Shown piece after piece: positions 31,868 to 41,258 of a DNA stretch of 64,000 nucleotides. The notes under the pieces are model-generated. The model saw nothing but the letters and a program-made list of their open reading frames with translations, had not been told where the DNA came from and ran no database searches. Source of the DNA: an uncultured Johnsonella sp. Lineage in GTDB: Bacteria > Bacillota > Clostridia > Lachnospirales > Lachnospiraceae. How positions within the stretch are numbered: the stretch's first letter is position 1; every line of letters begins with the position of its first letter. Both the position numbers and the translations under genes were made by a program. The DNA lies in NCBI GenBank assembly GCA_937927235.1, contig CALBCM010000016.1, forward strand, positions 1 through 64,000. The letters are read 5' to 3'.

Positions 31868-32671
31868 CTATGATTTCCTCATTCGCATATCTGCTTCAGC
31901 TTTTTTCTTTTTAATCCATCTGAGCACGGCATACATAGGTTCTATAACGAACGCATACCATATCGCCATCCCTGTAAGAGCCATTGAGCTTAAAACATCT
32001 ATTGCGTTTACCTCACCAACCAAGAGTGAAGCTATAAGTCCGGGTCTGCCAGCTGAAATACCGGTGCCCTTTACATTATCTGAAGAATCTAAAGGTGTCT
32101 TGGCTTTACCTGCTTCTGTTTTATCCGAAATAGTTTTTTTATTAGACTTGGTCACCTGCTTCGGTGCTTTAGCTATTTCCTCCAAATTATCACTGACAGT
32201 TTTATCCGCAATACCTCCGGTATTTAATGCGGTTTCTGCTGAGGTATTGCGTTCTAATGCTTTCTTAAATTTACTGCCTTTAGCATACGGAGTTTTACTT
32301 GGCAGTTTATTCTCTGTGTTTTTAATTACGAGCGGAGGTATTTCCTCCTCCTGATAGTGGGTTTTATGTGAATATTTTATACAATATCTGTATCTGTGCC
32401 CTGCTTCATTTTGAGTAGGCTCTTTGTCTACCACCCATTCACTCCATACATGTCCTGTCGGAGATATTTCTTCGCTATAGGTGTATCCGCAGATTTCACA
32501 GGTATATACTCTTTCTCCAGGCGTGTGTTCACCTGCCTTATGCATAAGGGTTACTTTAAATTTATGCTGCCCTTCCTGACATACTTGTGCATTTGCTGTA
32601 AATACAAAACTTATACATAGGATGAGAGTAAATATCAAAATCCAGCTGTAATTAATTTTTTTAATAGTCAT
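31868..32671 (-). CDS. Secreted protein with zinc-ribbon-like CxxC repeats and C-terminal membrane anchor
   Basis: The 267 residues begin with a signal peptide (ILIFTLILCISFVFTANAQ). Two repeats of the surface-protein type C-x-x-C-G-Y-x-Y-x-E-x-I-x-P-T-G-H-x-W-S-x-W follow, then a long Lys/Thr/Ser-rich spacer (residues 110-210) and one hydrophobic segment (about 225-245) with a basic tail. It is therefore a membrane-tethered exported protein. Such repeats occur in clostridial wall proteins of unknown function. It is 22 bp after the LytTR gene. Confidence 0.65.
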   Translation of the reverse strand: MTIKKINYSWILIFTLILCISFVFTANAQVCQEGQHKFKVTLMHKAGEHTPGERVYTCEICGYTYSEEISPTGHVWSEWVVDKEPTQNEAGHRYRYCIKYSHKTHYQEEEIPPLVIKNTENKLPSKTPYAKGSKFKKALERNTSAETALNTGGIADKTVSDNLEEIAKAPKQVTKSNKKTISDKTEAGKAKTPLDSSDNVKGTGISAGRPGLIASLLVGEVNAIDVLSSMALTGMAIWYAFVIEPMYAVLRWIKKKKAEADMRMRKS

Positions 32672-32693
32672 CTAATTTGCTCCTCTATTGCAT

Positions 32694-33407
32694 CTAACTA
32701 ACTTTAGTACCTGACATAGCTGCTTTTAATGCAGAATAATACTTTCTTCCTACAGGTATGCTCATTCCATCATACAATACAGCTTCATTATACGAAAAGC
32801 TTTTTATGGACTTTTCTGCTACGAGGTAGGAACGGTGTATTCTTATAAATCCCTTTGAATGAAGGGTATTTTCAAGTTTGCCTATTGTAGATATAAACTC
32901 AAACTCTTTATGCCCATAATGTACCGTTATTATTTTACCGTTTACTTCAAAATATTTAATACTCGATATAGCGATATTTCTATATTCTCCGACCCCTGTA
33001 AAAAGTATATACTCTTTCTCTTTGTCAAGTGCTGCTTCAAACACATTTTTAAGTATTGTTTCAATTCTTGACTCTGAAGTTTCTCCTTTTACGATATAAT
33101 TAAATGCCCTTACATCAAAAGCTCCGAGCATATGTGATTTGGAAAATGTAATAAAAACTATCTCCCCCTTATATCCTGAGATTCTAAGCTTTTTCGCTAC
33201 TTCCATTCCGTCTATCTCAGGCATGCTGATGTCAAGTATAAGTACCTGAGCTTCAAAGAGGCTGTCTTCCATATCAAACAGCAATTTTTTTGGACTTTCA
33301 TAAAGAAGAAGTTCTGCATCTATATCAGCTTGCTCAAGCACCTTCTTTACAATTATTGAGTAAGTATGTATATCATGAGGATTATCATCACAAATTATGA
33401 CTCTCAT
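32694..33407 (-). CDS. LytTR-family response regulator (LytR/AgrA type)
   Basis: This 237-residue protein has a receiver domain with D7-D8, phospho-acceptor D59 (VLILDISMPE) and K in YIVKGE, then a LytTR DNA-binding domain (ISSIKYFEVNGKIITVHY, FIRIHRSYLVA). Members bind direct repeats in promoters of surface, bacteriocin or virulence genes. No kinase lies nearby. It leads an operon with three secreted or membrane proteins (32671 to 29447), which are its most likely targets or partners. AAGGAG precedes the start. Confidence 0.88.
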   Translation of the reverse strand: MRVIICDDNPHDIHTYSIIVKKVLEQADIDAELLLYESPKKLLFDMEDSLFEAQVLILDISMPEIDGMEVAKKLRISGYKGEIVFITFSKSHMLGAFDVRAFNYIVKGETSESRIETILKNVFEAALDKEKEYILFTGVGEYRNIAISSIKYFEVNGKIITVHYGHKEFEFISTIGKLENTLHSKGFIRIHRSYLVAEKSIKSFSYNEAVLYDGMSIPVGRKYYSALKAAMSGTKVS

Positions 33408-33443
33408 CTATGTTATACTCCTTAAATATATATAGTTATTTAT

Positions 33444-33472
33444 ATTCTAATATAAATTTTATAATTTGTCAA
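33444..33472 (-). promoter_or_regulatory. Sigma-A promoter of the LytTR-led operon
   Basis: TTGACA (33467-33472), a 17-bp spacer and TAGAAT (33444-33449) lie just downstream of the prs stop codon. Start site near 33437. Confidence 0.75.
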
Positions 33473-33476
33473 AATA

Positions 33477-34688
33477 TTAGTAATTATTATTTAATTTATT
33501 TTTATGTTTTTCAAGCAGCTTATTTAATCTGTCCGTTGGAGTAAGCAAACCGCTGAGTGAGGCATCATGATTAAGATTATCTATGATAAGTGCAATATAT
33601 TTGCTCATATCTACATTTATATAATAAGGCTTTGACAACAGCTCCGGCGACTGATATACAAGGTTTGTCGTAAGCATCTTGTCTATGAAGCCTTTTTCAT
33701 AGTATTCGTCAAATTTTGCAAATCCGTTCGTAAATAAACCAAAGGTAGAGCATATAAACACTCTCTTAGCTTTTCTTACCTTTAGTGCCTTGGCAACCTC
33801 AAGCACCGTTCTTCCCGAAGAAATCATATCATCTATAATCAGCATGTCTTTTCCCTCAACTGAGCTTCCAAGAAACTCAGTGCTGATTACAGGATTTATT
33901 CCATCTATAAATATTGAATAATCACGCCTTGTATAAAACATACCCATATCAAGACCCAGCATATTTGCAAAATGTACTGCTCGCTTCATTCCTCCCTCGT
34001 CAGGGCTTATCACCATCATGTGCTCACTGTCAACTATAAGCTCGGGCTGTGCTTTAAGCAGTGCCTTTATAAACTGATAGATGGGCTGCACTGTTTCAAA
34101 GCCCTTAAAGGGTATGGCATTTTGAACTCTGGGGTCATGTGCCTCAAAGGTAATAAGATTGTCCACTCCCATCCTGGCAAGCTCCTGAAGTGCAATGGCA
34201 CAGTCAAGCGATTCTCTCGCAAGTCTTAAAAGCTGTCTTCCCTCATATAAAAACGGCATTATTACAGTAAGTCTTCTTGCCTTTCCTCCTACTGCTCCTA
34301 TTATTCTCTTTAAATCCTGGAAATGATCATCCGGCGACATGTGATTTGTCATGCCAAAAAGTGAATAAGTAAGGCTGTAATTGCATACATCCGCCATCAA
34401 ATACAAATCTGCCCCTCTTATTGAAGCATCCAGCGAGCCCTTTGCCTCACCTGAGCCGAACCTGCTTATTGTAGAGGGAACTATATAGTTGTCTCTTTCG
34501 TACCCTGCAAAGGCTATATTTGTCTTATGCTCGCTTTCTTTTTTATTCCTCCACTGTACCAGGTATTCATTAACTTTTTTTGCCAAAGGCTCACAGCCTT
34601 TAAGCGGCACTAAGCCAAGCGGACCTACAGGTATAGTTTCAATCTTGTTATCCAATGTATTTTCCTTATTATTTTCAGTATACAACAT
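33477..34688 (-). CDS. prs: Ribose-phosphate pyrophosphokinase
   Basis: This is a 403-residue PRPP synthetase, somewhat longer than the usual 315, because of an N-terminal extension and inserts. The PRTase-type PRPP loop is MLIIDDMISSGRTVLEVAKAL. Other family landmarks are RGADLYLMAD, the catalytic-loop region and PDEGGMKRAVHFA. It makes PRPP for nucleotides, His and Trp. It is 14 bp downstream of the DnaC-like gene. The regulatory loops differ from B. subtilis Prs, so class is uncertain. Confidence 0.85.
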   Translation of the reverse strand: MLYTENNKENTLDNKIETIPVGPLGLVPLKGCEPLAKKVNEYLVQWRNKKESEHKTNIAFAGYERDNYIVPSTISRFGSGEAKGSLDASIRGADLYLMADVCNYSLTYSLFGMTNHMSPDDHFQDLKRIIGAVGGKARRLTVIMPFLYEGRQLLRLARESLDCAIALQELARMGVDNLITFEAHDPRVQNAIPFKGFETVQPIYQFIKALLKAQPELIVDSEHMMVISPDEGGMKRAVHFANMLGLDMGMFYTRRDYSIFIDGINPVISTEFLGSSVEGKDMLIIDDMISSGRTVLEVAKALKVRKAKRVFICSTFGLFTNGFAKFDEYYEKGFIDKMLTTNLVYQSPELLSKPYYINVDMSKYIALIIDNLNHDASLSGLLTPTDRLNKLLEKHKNKLNNNY

Positions 34689-34702
34689 ATTTTCTCCCGT
34701 CC

Positions 34703-35686
34703 TTATATGGTTTTTCTTCTTAAATCACTGCCATACAATGGAAGCACAGTGTATGAGCCTGATATTCTTGAAGTTATTCTCTCACTGTATATATCTCTAA
34801 GCATCTTCATTGAAAGATTTGTGGATATAATCGTTGACTTTCTAAGATTTAACCTACGGTTAATTATATAAAAAAAATGAGATATAGTAAAGCTGTTTGC
34901 AAGCTCAGTTCCCAAGTCATCTATAATTAATAGATCTGCTGATGCCAAGTCTTCATTTAACTCCCTTGAATCAATATCACTTTCTTTATCAAACCTTGCC
35001 TGACCCAGCCTGTCAAAAAAATCTACCGCACTCATATATATAACTCCGTAATTCTTATCAAGAAGCTCCTTCGCAATGCAATGTGAGAGAAAAGTCTTTC
35101 CTACGCCTGTACTGCCAGTAAACAGCAGGTTTTGACCTGAATCTTTAAAATTACAGACAAAATCCTTACATATATTAACCACTTTAAGCATATACTGCTT
35201 TTCATTCATTCCCAGAGCCTGTATCATTTTATTATCATTAAAATAATCAAATCTGAAGCAATCAAAATTTTCTCTCTTAAGTATATCATCCATATTTGAC
35301 TCGGTATAAAGAAGCTTATTTATCTTTTGCTTAAAGCATCTGCATTTTTTAGCTTCAGTAAATCCGGTATCCCGACATTCCCGGCATTTATACCTTAAAT
35401 CCAAATAGTCAGGCAAAAATCCGCTTTTTCTAAGCAAGGCTTCTTTTTTATGCCTTATGTCATCTATTTCCTTTTTAAAATTATCAAGTGCATTTTTTTG
35501 CCCGGAATATACGATTTTTCTATATTTATCCAGTGCCAAAGCTCCGACTCTGTTGCCAAGCTCTCTCATCTGAGGTATTTTCTCATATACTTCAGCTTTT
35601 CTCCTGTCCAAATCCCATCTTGCCTCAGAGCGGATTTTCTCATACTCTCTCATTATTGCATTATATTGTGAATTACTGATTGACAT
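34703..35686 (-). CDS. DnaC/DnaI-like replicative helicase loader ATPase
   Basis: This 327-residue AAA+ protein has a helical N-terminus (residues 1-95), a zinc-binding Cys cluster (CRECRDTGFTEAKKCRC), Walker A GSTGVGKTFLSH, Walker B DLLIIDDLGTE, and sensor residues in TIISTNLS and RITSRI. This is the domain order of DnaI, which loads the helicase onto oriC-bound or DnaD-primed complexes. It is 57 bp downstream of a DnaD-domain gene, and the pair forms the usual primosome unit. Confidence 0.88.
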   Translation of the reverse strand: MSISNSQYNAIMREYEKIRSEARWDLDRRKAEVYEKIPQMRELGNRVGALALDKYRKIVYSGQKNALDNFKKEIDDIRHKKEALLRKSGFLPDYLDLRYKCRECRDTGFTEAKKCRCFKQKINKLLYTESNMDDILKRENFDCFRFDYFNDNKMIQALGMNEKQYMLKVVNICKDFVCNFKDSGQNLLFTGSTGVGKTFLSHCIAKELLDKNYGVIYMSAVDFFDRLGQARFDKESDIDSRELNEDLASADLLIIDDLGTELANSFTISHFFYIINRRLNLRKSTIISTNLSMKMLRDIYSERITSRISGSYTVLPLYGSDLRRKTI

Positions 35687-35743
35687 AATTTCAACCTCCT
35701 CATTAAGCGGTATTCAGGCTCCGTGCCTTTAAAGCAGATGATT

Positions 35744-36733
35744 TCAGCTTTGACTAAGTCTGAAATTCAATCTGTCAAGCATTGCACCATCAAGGTCGTC
35801 ATCTCTTTGTTCAAAATTATTGAATTTATTTGATACCGCTCTGTACTGTCCGGCTTTGGAGGCTTTTTTGCTTCTTTCGATAAAAATCTCGTCAAGATTT
35901 TTTATATCTTCAATTTTTCTGACTCCCTCCTTCAGCCAGCCTGAAAGTATGGAGTCTGTATATTTAAAGCTTGGAGTCTGTATTGCCGCAATAGTTTTAT
36001 CACATGCCTGTAAAATTACGTCAGTTGAAAATCTCCATTCATTTCTCCATTTATCTATATATTCCTGCTCCGCTCTTCCTGGATTTCTTCCGTTAAGTCC
36101 AAAGGCCTTCATTATCATATATACATCTCTGCCGAAATAAGCACCCTCATTTTTTGCCTTTTCAACACTGTCTATTCCCTTTGATTTCCATTTAAGTGCA
36201 ATCGTTTCTATATACCTCATAGAAGTTTTCTTATTTTGTACACAGATTTCTATCAGATAAATGATAAGCTCCGAAGACATTTTAAGTACATCATACATAT
36301 ATGCCATGCTAATCGTATCTGTAGATGAGAAAGGCTTTGCGAGATATTTTTGTGCACAATAGATTAAAGTAGCAAACTCTTCATTGTTTTCAAGCCTTAT
36401 CAAATCAATTTTTGACTTATCATGCCATTCTTCTTCAAGCCTCTGTTTCAATGCAGTATCCGGCTCAGCCGGGCTTGAATTGACAGACTTGAAATCCTCA
36501 ACCTTGATTACTCCCGCCTTTTTCCAATAATCAACTGCTCGAATTACATCCTTGTAGGTCAGGCAGAGAACCTCAGCCATCATATCAACATTAAGCTCTT
36601 CTTTTGCATGGCATGACAAGTAAAGGTAAACTTTTACGTATTCGCCGTTTGCCCTTACCATATGTTCATTAATAAATGTATTTGATATAAGCGTTACATC
36701 TCCTACATCAAGACTATTAAAAAATACCTTCAT
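35744..36733 (-). CDS. DnaD-domain replication initiation protein
   Basis: This 329-residue protein has an N-terminal winged-helix DnaD-like part (LISNTFINEHMVRANGEYVKVYLYL, LTYKDVIRAVDYWKKAGVI) and a C-terminal DnaD/DnaB2 domain ending in PSFKYTDSILSGWLKEGV (the YxxxIxxxW motif). These proteins remodel origin DNA and bring in DnaI-helicase. A TTG at 36751 would add residues, but ATG 36733 with the G/A-rich AAGGCAGGG before it is the better start. Confidence 0.85.
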   Translation of the reverse strand: MKVFFNSLDVGDVTLISNTFINEHMVRANGEYVKVYLYLSCHAKEELNVDMMAEVLCLTYKDVIRAVDYWKKAGVIKVEDFKSVNSSPAEPDTALKQRLEEEWHDKSKIDLIRLENNEEFATLIYCAQKYLAKPFSSTDTISMAYMYDVLKMSSELIIYLIEICVQNKKTSMRYIETIALKWKSKGIDSVEKAKNEGAYFGRDVYMIMKAFGLNGRNPGRAEQEYIDKWRNEWRFSTDVILQACDKTIAAIQTPSFKYTDSILSGWLKEGVRKIEDIKNLDEIFIERSKKASKAGQYRAVSNKFNNFEQRDDDLDGAMLDRLNFRLSQS

Positions 36734-36881
36734 ACCCTGCCTTCTTCCCAAGTAATATTTGCTGTATAAAAAGACTTTTTACCTGCAGTCCTGTACTCCA
36801 AAATTTATATAATATACAGCAGTTTTTCCGTCAGCTATATAAATAATACCATAGCTCAAACTAAAATAAAATAGTCTGAGA

Positions 36882-36928
36882 ACAGAAAGAAATCCACAAT
36901 ATTATCTACATTGTGGATTTCTTTCTGT
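36882..36928. terminator. Long terminator hairpin after murC
   Basis: A perfect 19-bp inverted repeat (36882-36900 with 36910-36928) with a 9-nt loop lies between murC (stop at 36955) and the dnaD leader. Confidence 0.8.
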
Positions 36929-36954
36929 GTTGACAATGTGGAAATGTTGATAAT

Positions 36955-38331
36955 TTAATTTCCTATCAGGTGTTCAGCCACTTTTACTATATCTCCGGCT
37001 CCCATAGTTATACACAAATCCCCAGCTCTAAGATTTTCAAGTAAAAATTTTTCTATATTATCAAAAGAATTTATATAATGCACCTCTTTGCCGCCGGCTT
37101 CCAGCAGCTTGGCTATATCTGCCGAGCTCACCTCTTTATTGTCCTTTTCTCTCGCTGCATAAATATCTGCCAAAACCACAATATCTGCCTTGCTCAAAGC
37201 CTCTGCAAACTCATCCAAAAAAGCCTTGGTTCTGCTGTAGGTATGGGGCTGAAATACACAAACCAGCCTTTCATGCGGATATTTTATTACTGCATCAAGT
37301 GCAGTTTCTATCTCCTGAGGGTGATGAGCATAATCGTCAAATATATTTATCTCTCCCAGCCTTCCTTTAAATTCGAGTCTTCTTCCGACACCGGTATATT
37401 CACTGAGTCCCCTGGCAATGTCTTCAAAGCTGATTCCAAGCTTTAAGGAAGCGGCAACTGCTGCAAGAGAATTGTCGACATTATGTCTTCCCATCACTCC
37501 AAGCCGGATGTCGCCCGGCTGCCTGTCAAATGCGGTGAGTCTGTAGGAGGGTATTCCGTAGACATTAAAGCTGATATTATCAGCATAAACGTCAGATTTT
37601 TCTCCTCCATAGACTACTACGCTGCCCTTAAAGCCTGAAGTCAATTCACCTATATTTTTAATTCCGGAATGGATTACCAAGACTCCGTCCTCGTCTATAT
37701 TATTAATAAAGCCTTTGAAGGAAGCTCTTATATCCTCTATATCCTTAAAAAAATCAAGATGCTCCTCCTCTATATTTAATATAATACCTATATGAGGCTT
37801 TAATTCAAGAAAGCTGTTCTTATATTCACAAGCCTCTGTTAAAAAAAACTCTCCCTCACCTATATGTATATTTCCTCCTATAGAGCTTAACATGCCTCCC
37901 AGTGATATAGTCGGGTCCAACCTCGCCTTTAAAAAAATATGACTCAGCATCGAGGTCACGCTGGTCTTGCCATGAGTGCCGCTTACCGCTACAGAATATT
38001 TATAGTTTTCCATAAGCTGCGCCAAAAGCTCCGCTCTGCTTAAAATCGGTATATCAAGTTCCAGTGCTCTTACATACTCCGGATTAGATTTGTTTATTGC
38101 AGCGGTAAATACTATACAGCTTATATTCTTACTGATATTTGAAACGCTATGGTTATAGTAGATAACCGCTCCCTCTTTCTCCAGCTCCTTGCATATAGGA
38201 CTTATTGTCATATCCGAGCCTGTTATTTTAAAACCTTTTTTCAGCAGAATTTTTGCCAAGCCGCTCATGCTTATTCCTCCTATTCCTACAAAATGAACAG
38301 GTTTGGGGCTGTTAAAATCTATTCTATACAT
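36955..38331 (-). CDS. murC: UDP-N-acetylmuramate--L-alanine ligase
   Basis: This 458-residue Mur ligase has the nucleotide-fold start HFVGIGGISMSGLA, the P-loop SGTHGKTSVTSM, the central LTEACEYKNSFLEL and the C-terminal IFDDYAHHPQEI and VFQPHTYSRT motifs. It adds the first residue to the peptidoglycan stem. A weak GGGATT ribosome site precedes ATG 38331. It is 19 bp after queT, which makes aroK-queT-murC a transcription unit. Confidence 0.96.
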   Translation of the reverse strand: MYRIDFNSPKPVHFVGIGGISMSGLAKILLKKGFKITGSDMTISPICKELEKEGAVIYYNHSVSNISKNISCIVFTAAINKSNPEYVRALELDIPILSRAELLAQLMENYKYSVAVSGTHGKTSVTSMLSHIFLKARLDPTISLGGMLSSIGGNIHIGEGEFFLTEACEYKNSFLELKPHIGIILNIEEEHLDFFKDIEDIRASFKGFINNIDEDGVLVIHSGIKNIGELTSGFKGSVVVYGGEKSDVYADNISFNVYGIPSYRLTAFDRQPGDIRLGVMGRHNVDNSLAAVAASLKLGISFEDIARGLSEYTGVGRRLEFKGRLGEINIFDDYAHHPQEIETALDAVIKYPHERLVCVFQPHTYSRTKAFLDEFAEALSKADIVVLADIYAAREKDNKEVSSADIAKLLEAGGKEVHYINSFDNIEKFLLENLRAGDLCITMGAGDIVKVAEHLIGN

Positions 38332-38350
38332 AATACATAATCCCTCTTAT

Positions 38351-38866
38351 TTAAAGATTTGAACTCTGTGTTCCAAAAATTATATTTTTATATTTGGCAA
38401 GTGTAAAGCTAAGCATATTTCCAAGCACTCCTATGGAGATTATCTCTCCCGCACCCACTGTAAGCATCATAAACGGTATAAAATCCTTTAAGCCGTACGA
38501 ATATCTTAAAACAAAGGGGATTATAAGTGTATTTGCCAATATGGGCGGAATGCTCGCAATATACTTTTTTTCTCTAAGTGCATAAGTTCCGCAGGCTCCT
38601 ATCAATGTTGCCAGACTGCCGAATATAATATCTCCTAAGGCTGCACCTCCCAGGAAATTTGCAATCAGACAGCCTGTGAAAAGCCCGGGTACTGCTGCCG
38701 GAAAAAATACAGGCAGTATACATAATACCTCACTTACACGGAACTGAACTAATCCAAAGGATATAGGAGCAAATATAAGTGTAAGGGCTACATAAATACC
38801 TGCCGTCATTGCTGCATACGCTATATGAAACGCCGGATTTGTATTACTCTTTTTCTGATTAAGCAT
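38351..38866 (-). CDS. queT: QueT-family vitamin/queuosine-precursor transporter (ECF S component)
   Basis: This 171-residue membrane protein has about six hydrophobic segments and family motifs (FAPISFGLVQFRVSEVLCILP, IANFLGGAALGDIIFGSLATLI). QueT acts with the shared ECF module to import a queuine-type precursor. There is no preQ1 riboswitch-like sequence in the 30 bp upstream, so it is expressed with the preceding shikimate kinase gene. Confidence 0.85.
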   Translation of the reverse strand: MLNQKKSNTNPAFHIAYAAMTAGIYVALTLIFAPISFGLVQFRVSEVLCILPVFFPAAVPGLFTGCLIANFLGGAALGDIIFGSLATLIGACGTYALREKKYIASIPPILANTLIIPFVLRYSYGLKDFIPFMMLTVGAGEIISIGVLGNMLSFTLAKYKNIIFGTQSSNL

Positions 38867-38896
38867 AGTTTTTCTCCCTATTCTTATATGATATAA

Positions 38897-39436
38897 TTAA
38901 ACCAAAGAATTATAAAGCTTATAGGTTATCTCGTCAACAACCTTTTTCATACTTTTCTTTAATTCATTTACTGTAATATCAGCATATTTTTCATAATAGG
39001 GTACTCTTTCATTATACAAATCTCTAAGCGTCTGTCCCGGAGCAAAGCTCACTCCTCTGGCTCTCAAATCTCCAAGCCTTGATTTCAAAGCCCCATAAGG
39101 CAGCTCAAGATAGACTACGGTGCTTATGTTTTTTAAATTTTTCATAGCCTTTTCACCATAAATTACACTTCCCCCCGGAGCAATTACATAGCCGCTCACC
39201 TCAAGCTCTGCATTTACCTCCTCCTCAATTTCTCTAAAGCCCTCATCACCATATTCTTCTAAAAGCTCTTTAAGCAGCTTATTGTATTTTTCCTGAATTA
39301 CAATATCGACATCCATAAATTTCATGCCAAGTCTTTTGGCAAGCACCACTCCCACAGAGCTTTTCCCTGAAGCAGGCATACCTATCAACGTTATATTTCT
39401 TGGCAGCTTTAATAAATTTTCATCCATCATTTTCAC
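38897..39436 (-). CDS. aroK: Shikimate kinase
   Basis: This 179-residue kinase has the P-loop L-I-G-M-P-A-S-G-K-S (about residues 17-26), the shikimate-binding D-V-D-I pair, GGSVIYGEKAM with the GG motif, and the lid and R-x-P-Y-Y-x-x-Y-A end. It phosphorylates shikimate on the chorismate route. Its length is typical. It is the first gene of aroK-queT-murC. Confidence 0.93.
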   Translation of the reverse strand: MKMMDENLLKLPRNITLIGMPASGKSSVGVVLAKRLGMKFMDVDIVIQEKYNKLLKELLEEYGDEGFREIEEEVNAELEVSGYVIAPGGSVIYGEKAMKNLKNISTVVYLELPYGALKSRLGDLRARGVSFAPGQTLRDLYNERVPYYEKYADITVNELKKSMKKVVDEITYKLYNSLV

Positions 39437-39526
39437 ACTCTCTCTAATTTTTATTTATTGTAAAAACTGTAAACATCAGCCTTACAGGCGGATATATTTA
39501 AAATAACAAGCTATATCTTATTAAGC

Positions 39527-39555
39527 AAACTGCCACTTTTATTAAGTGGCAGTTT
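39527..39555. terminator. Terminator after the pyrophosphatase gene
   Basis: A perfect 12-bp stem AAACTGCCACTT/AAGTGGCAGTTT with a 5-nt loop lies 14 bp beyond the stop at 39570. Confidence 0.85.
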
Positions 39556-39569
39556 GTCATATCCAGTAT

Positions 39570-41231
39570 TTATAAAGCTGCCTGAGCACCAAGGGTAAGT
39601 GCCGGCACCAACTGTTTCTTTCTTGAAACCACCCCCGGCAGCTCTAATACTACATCGCTGCTTTGATTTTCAGCAGAGACTTTGAAAGAATCACAGGCAA
39701 GATTGCCTGCTCCATTTCCTATACAGATAAGCTTAGTTTCCTGCTTAAGAATATTGGTAAGCATTAAAAATATCATATCCTCTTCAATGCCGCTTAATAT
39801 GCCATCCATATAGGGTATAAGTCTGTCTTGTATCTTAGACAGCTCCTCCTCATTTAATGAGCTTATCTGACCTATTCCTATATTGAGCTTGCCGAGGGTG
39901 AACTTCTTATAGTCCTGCTTAAATATCTGTTCATCCGTCTTTTCCTTTAAATCACTCGCCGCCGCAAACATTTTATTTGCATAGTCCTCTATATTATCAA
40001 TTGCGGCTATTTTTGCCAACTCCAGTCCTGCTTCTTTATCAGTTTCAGTGCAGGTGGGAGAACGGAATAAAAGTGTATCAGATATTATGGCGGAGCACAT
40101 AAGCCCTGCTATCTTAGAAGGAATTTCTATATTTTTTTCCCTGAACATCTGATATATAATTGTTGAGGTACAGCCGAGCGGCTGATTTCTAAAATACACA
40201 GGAGCTATAGTGCTTATCGTTCCAAGTCTGTGATGGTCTATAATTTCAAGAATATTTGCACTTTCTGCTCCCTCAGCTGCCTGAATACTTTCATTATGGT
40301 CTACCAGGATCAGATTTTTCCCCTTTGCACCAAGCAAATTTCTTCTTGAAATCATACCCTTATATTTGCCTTGATTATCAAGCACCGGAAAATATCTATG
40401 TCTTACACTCGCCATTATTTCTCTGATATCATCAAGATAATCATCTTCCGAGAAAGTTATAAGATTCTCAGAAGTCATAAAAAAGCTTATAGGCATGGAC
40501 TGATTAATAAGCCCTGCAACTGCAAAGGTATCACTTGGAGTTGTCAGTATAGTAGTATTTTTTTCCTGTGCAAGCTTTTTAATGGTCATTGATACCTCTG
40601 CTCCCGTACATACTACTATGCAGGCTGCTCCCATCTCAATCGCACATAGCTGGGATTCATATCGGTTCCCCAGTATAATCAAATCCCCTTCTGAGATATA
40701 TTTTTCCATCAGGTCAGGGTTTGCCGCCGCTATAAGCACCTTTCCCTTATTAAAATATTTCTGTGCATCCCCTACTACAAGCTTGGCTTCAAGTGTATCT
40801 ATTATATTCTCATACTTTGTGTTTGCTCTTGAAAGAGTTGAGCTGTCATGTATGTTCATATAGGAGCTCGCTATATCTTTTACAGTTATTATACCTTCAA
40901 GCCCGCCTTTAGCATTGACTACCGGAAGGGTTGCCACATCAAGCTCTTTCATCAGGTTCCAGGTTCGTTTAATGGAAATCCCTCGGTCGACTCCTTTAGT
41001 AAGCCTTATTTCTATATCACTTACCTGAGTTTTTACATTTTTTCTGAGTACAGGTGCTTCTATGCCGAAATGCTCAAGTACAAAAGCAGTTTCCTCATTC
41101 AGCTCTCCTGCTCTCGCAGGCTCGAAATTATCTCCCTCCGCCTTTTCTTTAAAATAAGCATAAGCCACCGCCGAGCATACCGAATCCGTATCAGGATTCT
41201 TATGTCCTATAATTATAGTTTTCTTTTCCAA
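39570..41231 (-). CDS. CBS/DRTGG-domain manganese-dependent inorganic pyrophosphatase (family II)
   Basis: This 553-residue enzyme has the DHH metal motifs IIGHKNPDTDSVCSAVAYA and VDHNE, EIIDHHRLG, the DHHA2 domain with SRKKQLVPAL near the end, and an insertion (about residues 65-310) with two CBS motifs around a DRTGG domain. Such insertions make the enzyme respond to AMP/ADP and dinucleotides. It hydrolyses the pyrophosphate made in biosynthesis. The active-site motifs are intact. It has its own terminator and a weak ribosome site, so is monocistronic. Confidence 0.93.
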   Translation of the reverse strand: MEKKTIIIGHKNPDTDSVCSAVAYAYFKEKAEGDNFEPARAGELNEETAFVLEHFGIEAPVLRKNVKTQVSDIEIRLTKGVDRGISIKRTWNLMKELDVATLPVVNAKGGLEGIITVKDIASSYMNIHDSSTLSRANTKYENIIDTLEAKLVVGDAQKYFNKGKVLIAAANPDLMEKYISEGDLIILGNRYESQLCAIEMGAACIVVCTGAEVSMTIKKLAQEKNTTILTTPSDTFAVAGLINQSMPISFFMTSENLITFSEDDYLDDIREIMASVRHRYFPVLDNQGKYKGMISRRNLLGAKGKNLILVDHNESIQAAEGAESANILEIIDHHRLGTISTIAPVYFRNQPLGCTSTIIYQMFREKNIEIPSKIAGLMCSAIISDTLLFRSPTCTETDKEAGLELAKIAAIDNIEDYANKMFAAASDLKEKTDEQIFKQDYKKFTLGKLNIGIGQISSLNEEELSKIQDRLIPYMDGILSGIEEDMIFLMLTNILKQETKLICIGNGAGNLACDSFKVSAENQSSDVVLELPGVVSRKKQLVPALTLGAQAAL

Positions 41232-41258
41232 TTATTAAAATTCCCCCTGTTTTAATTA

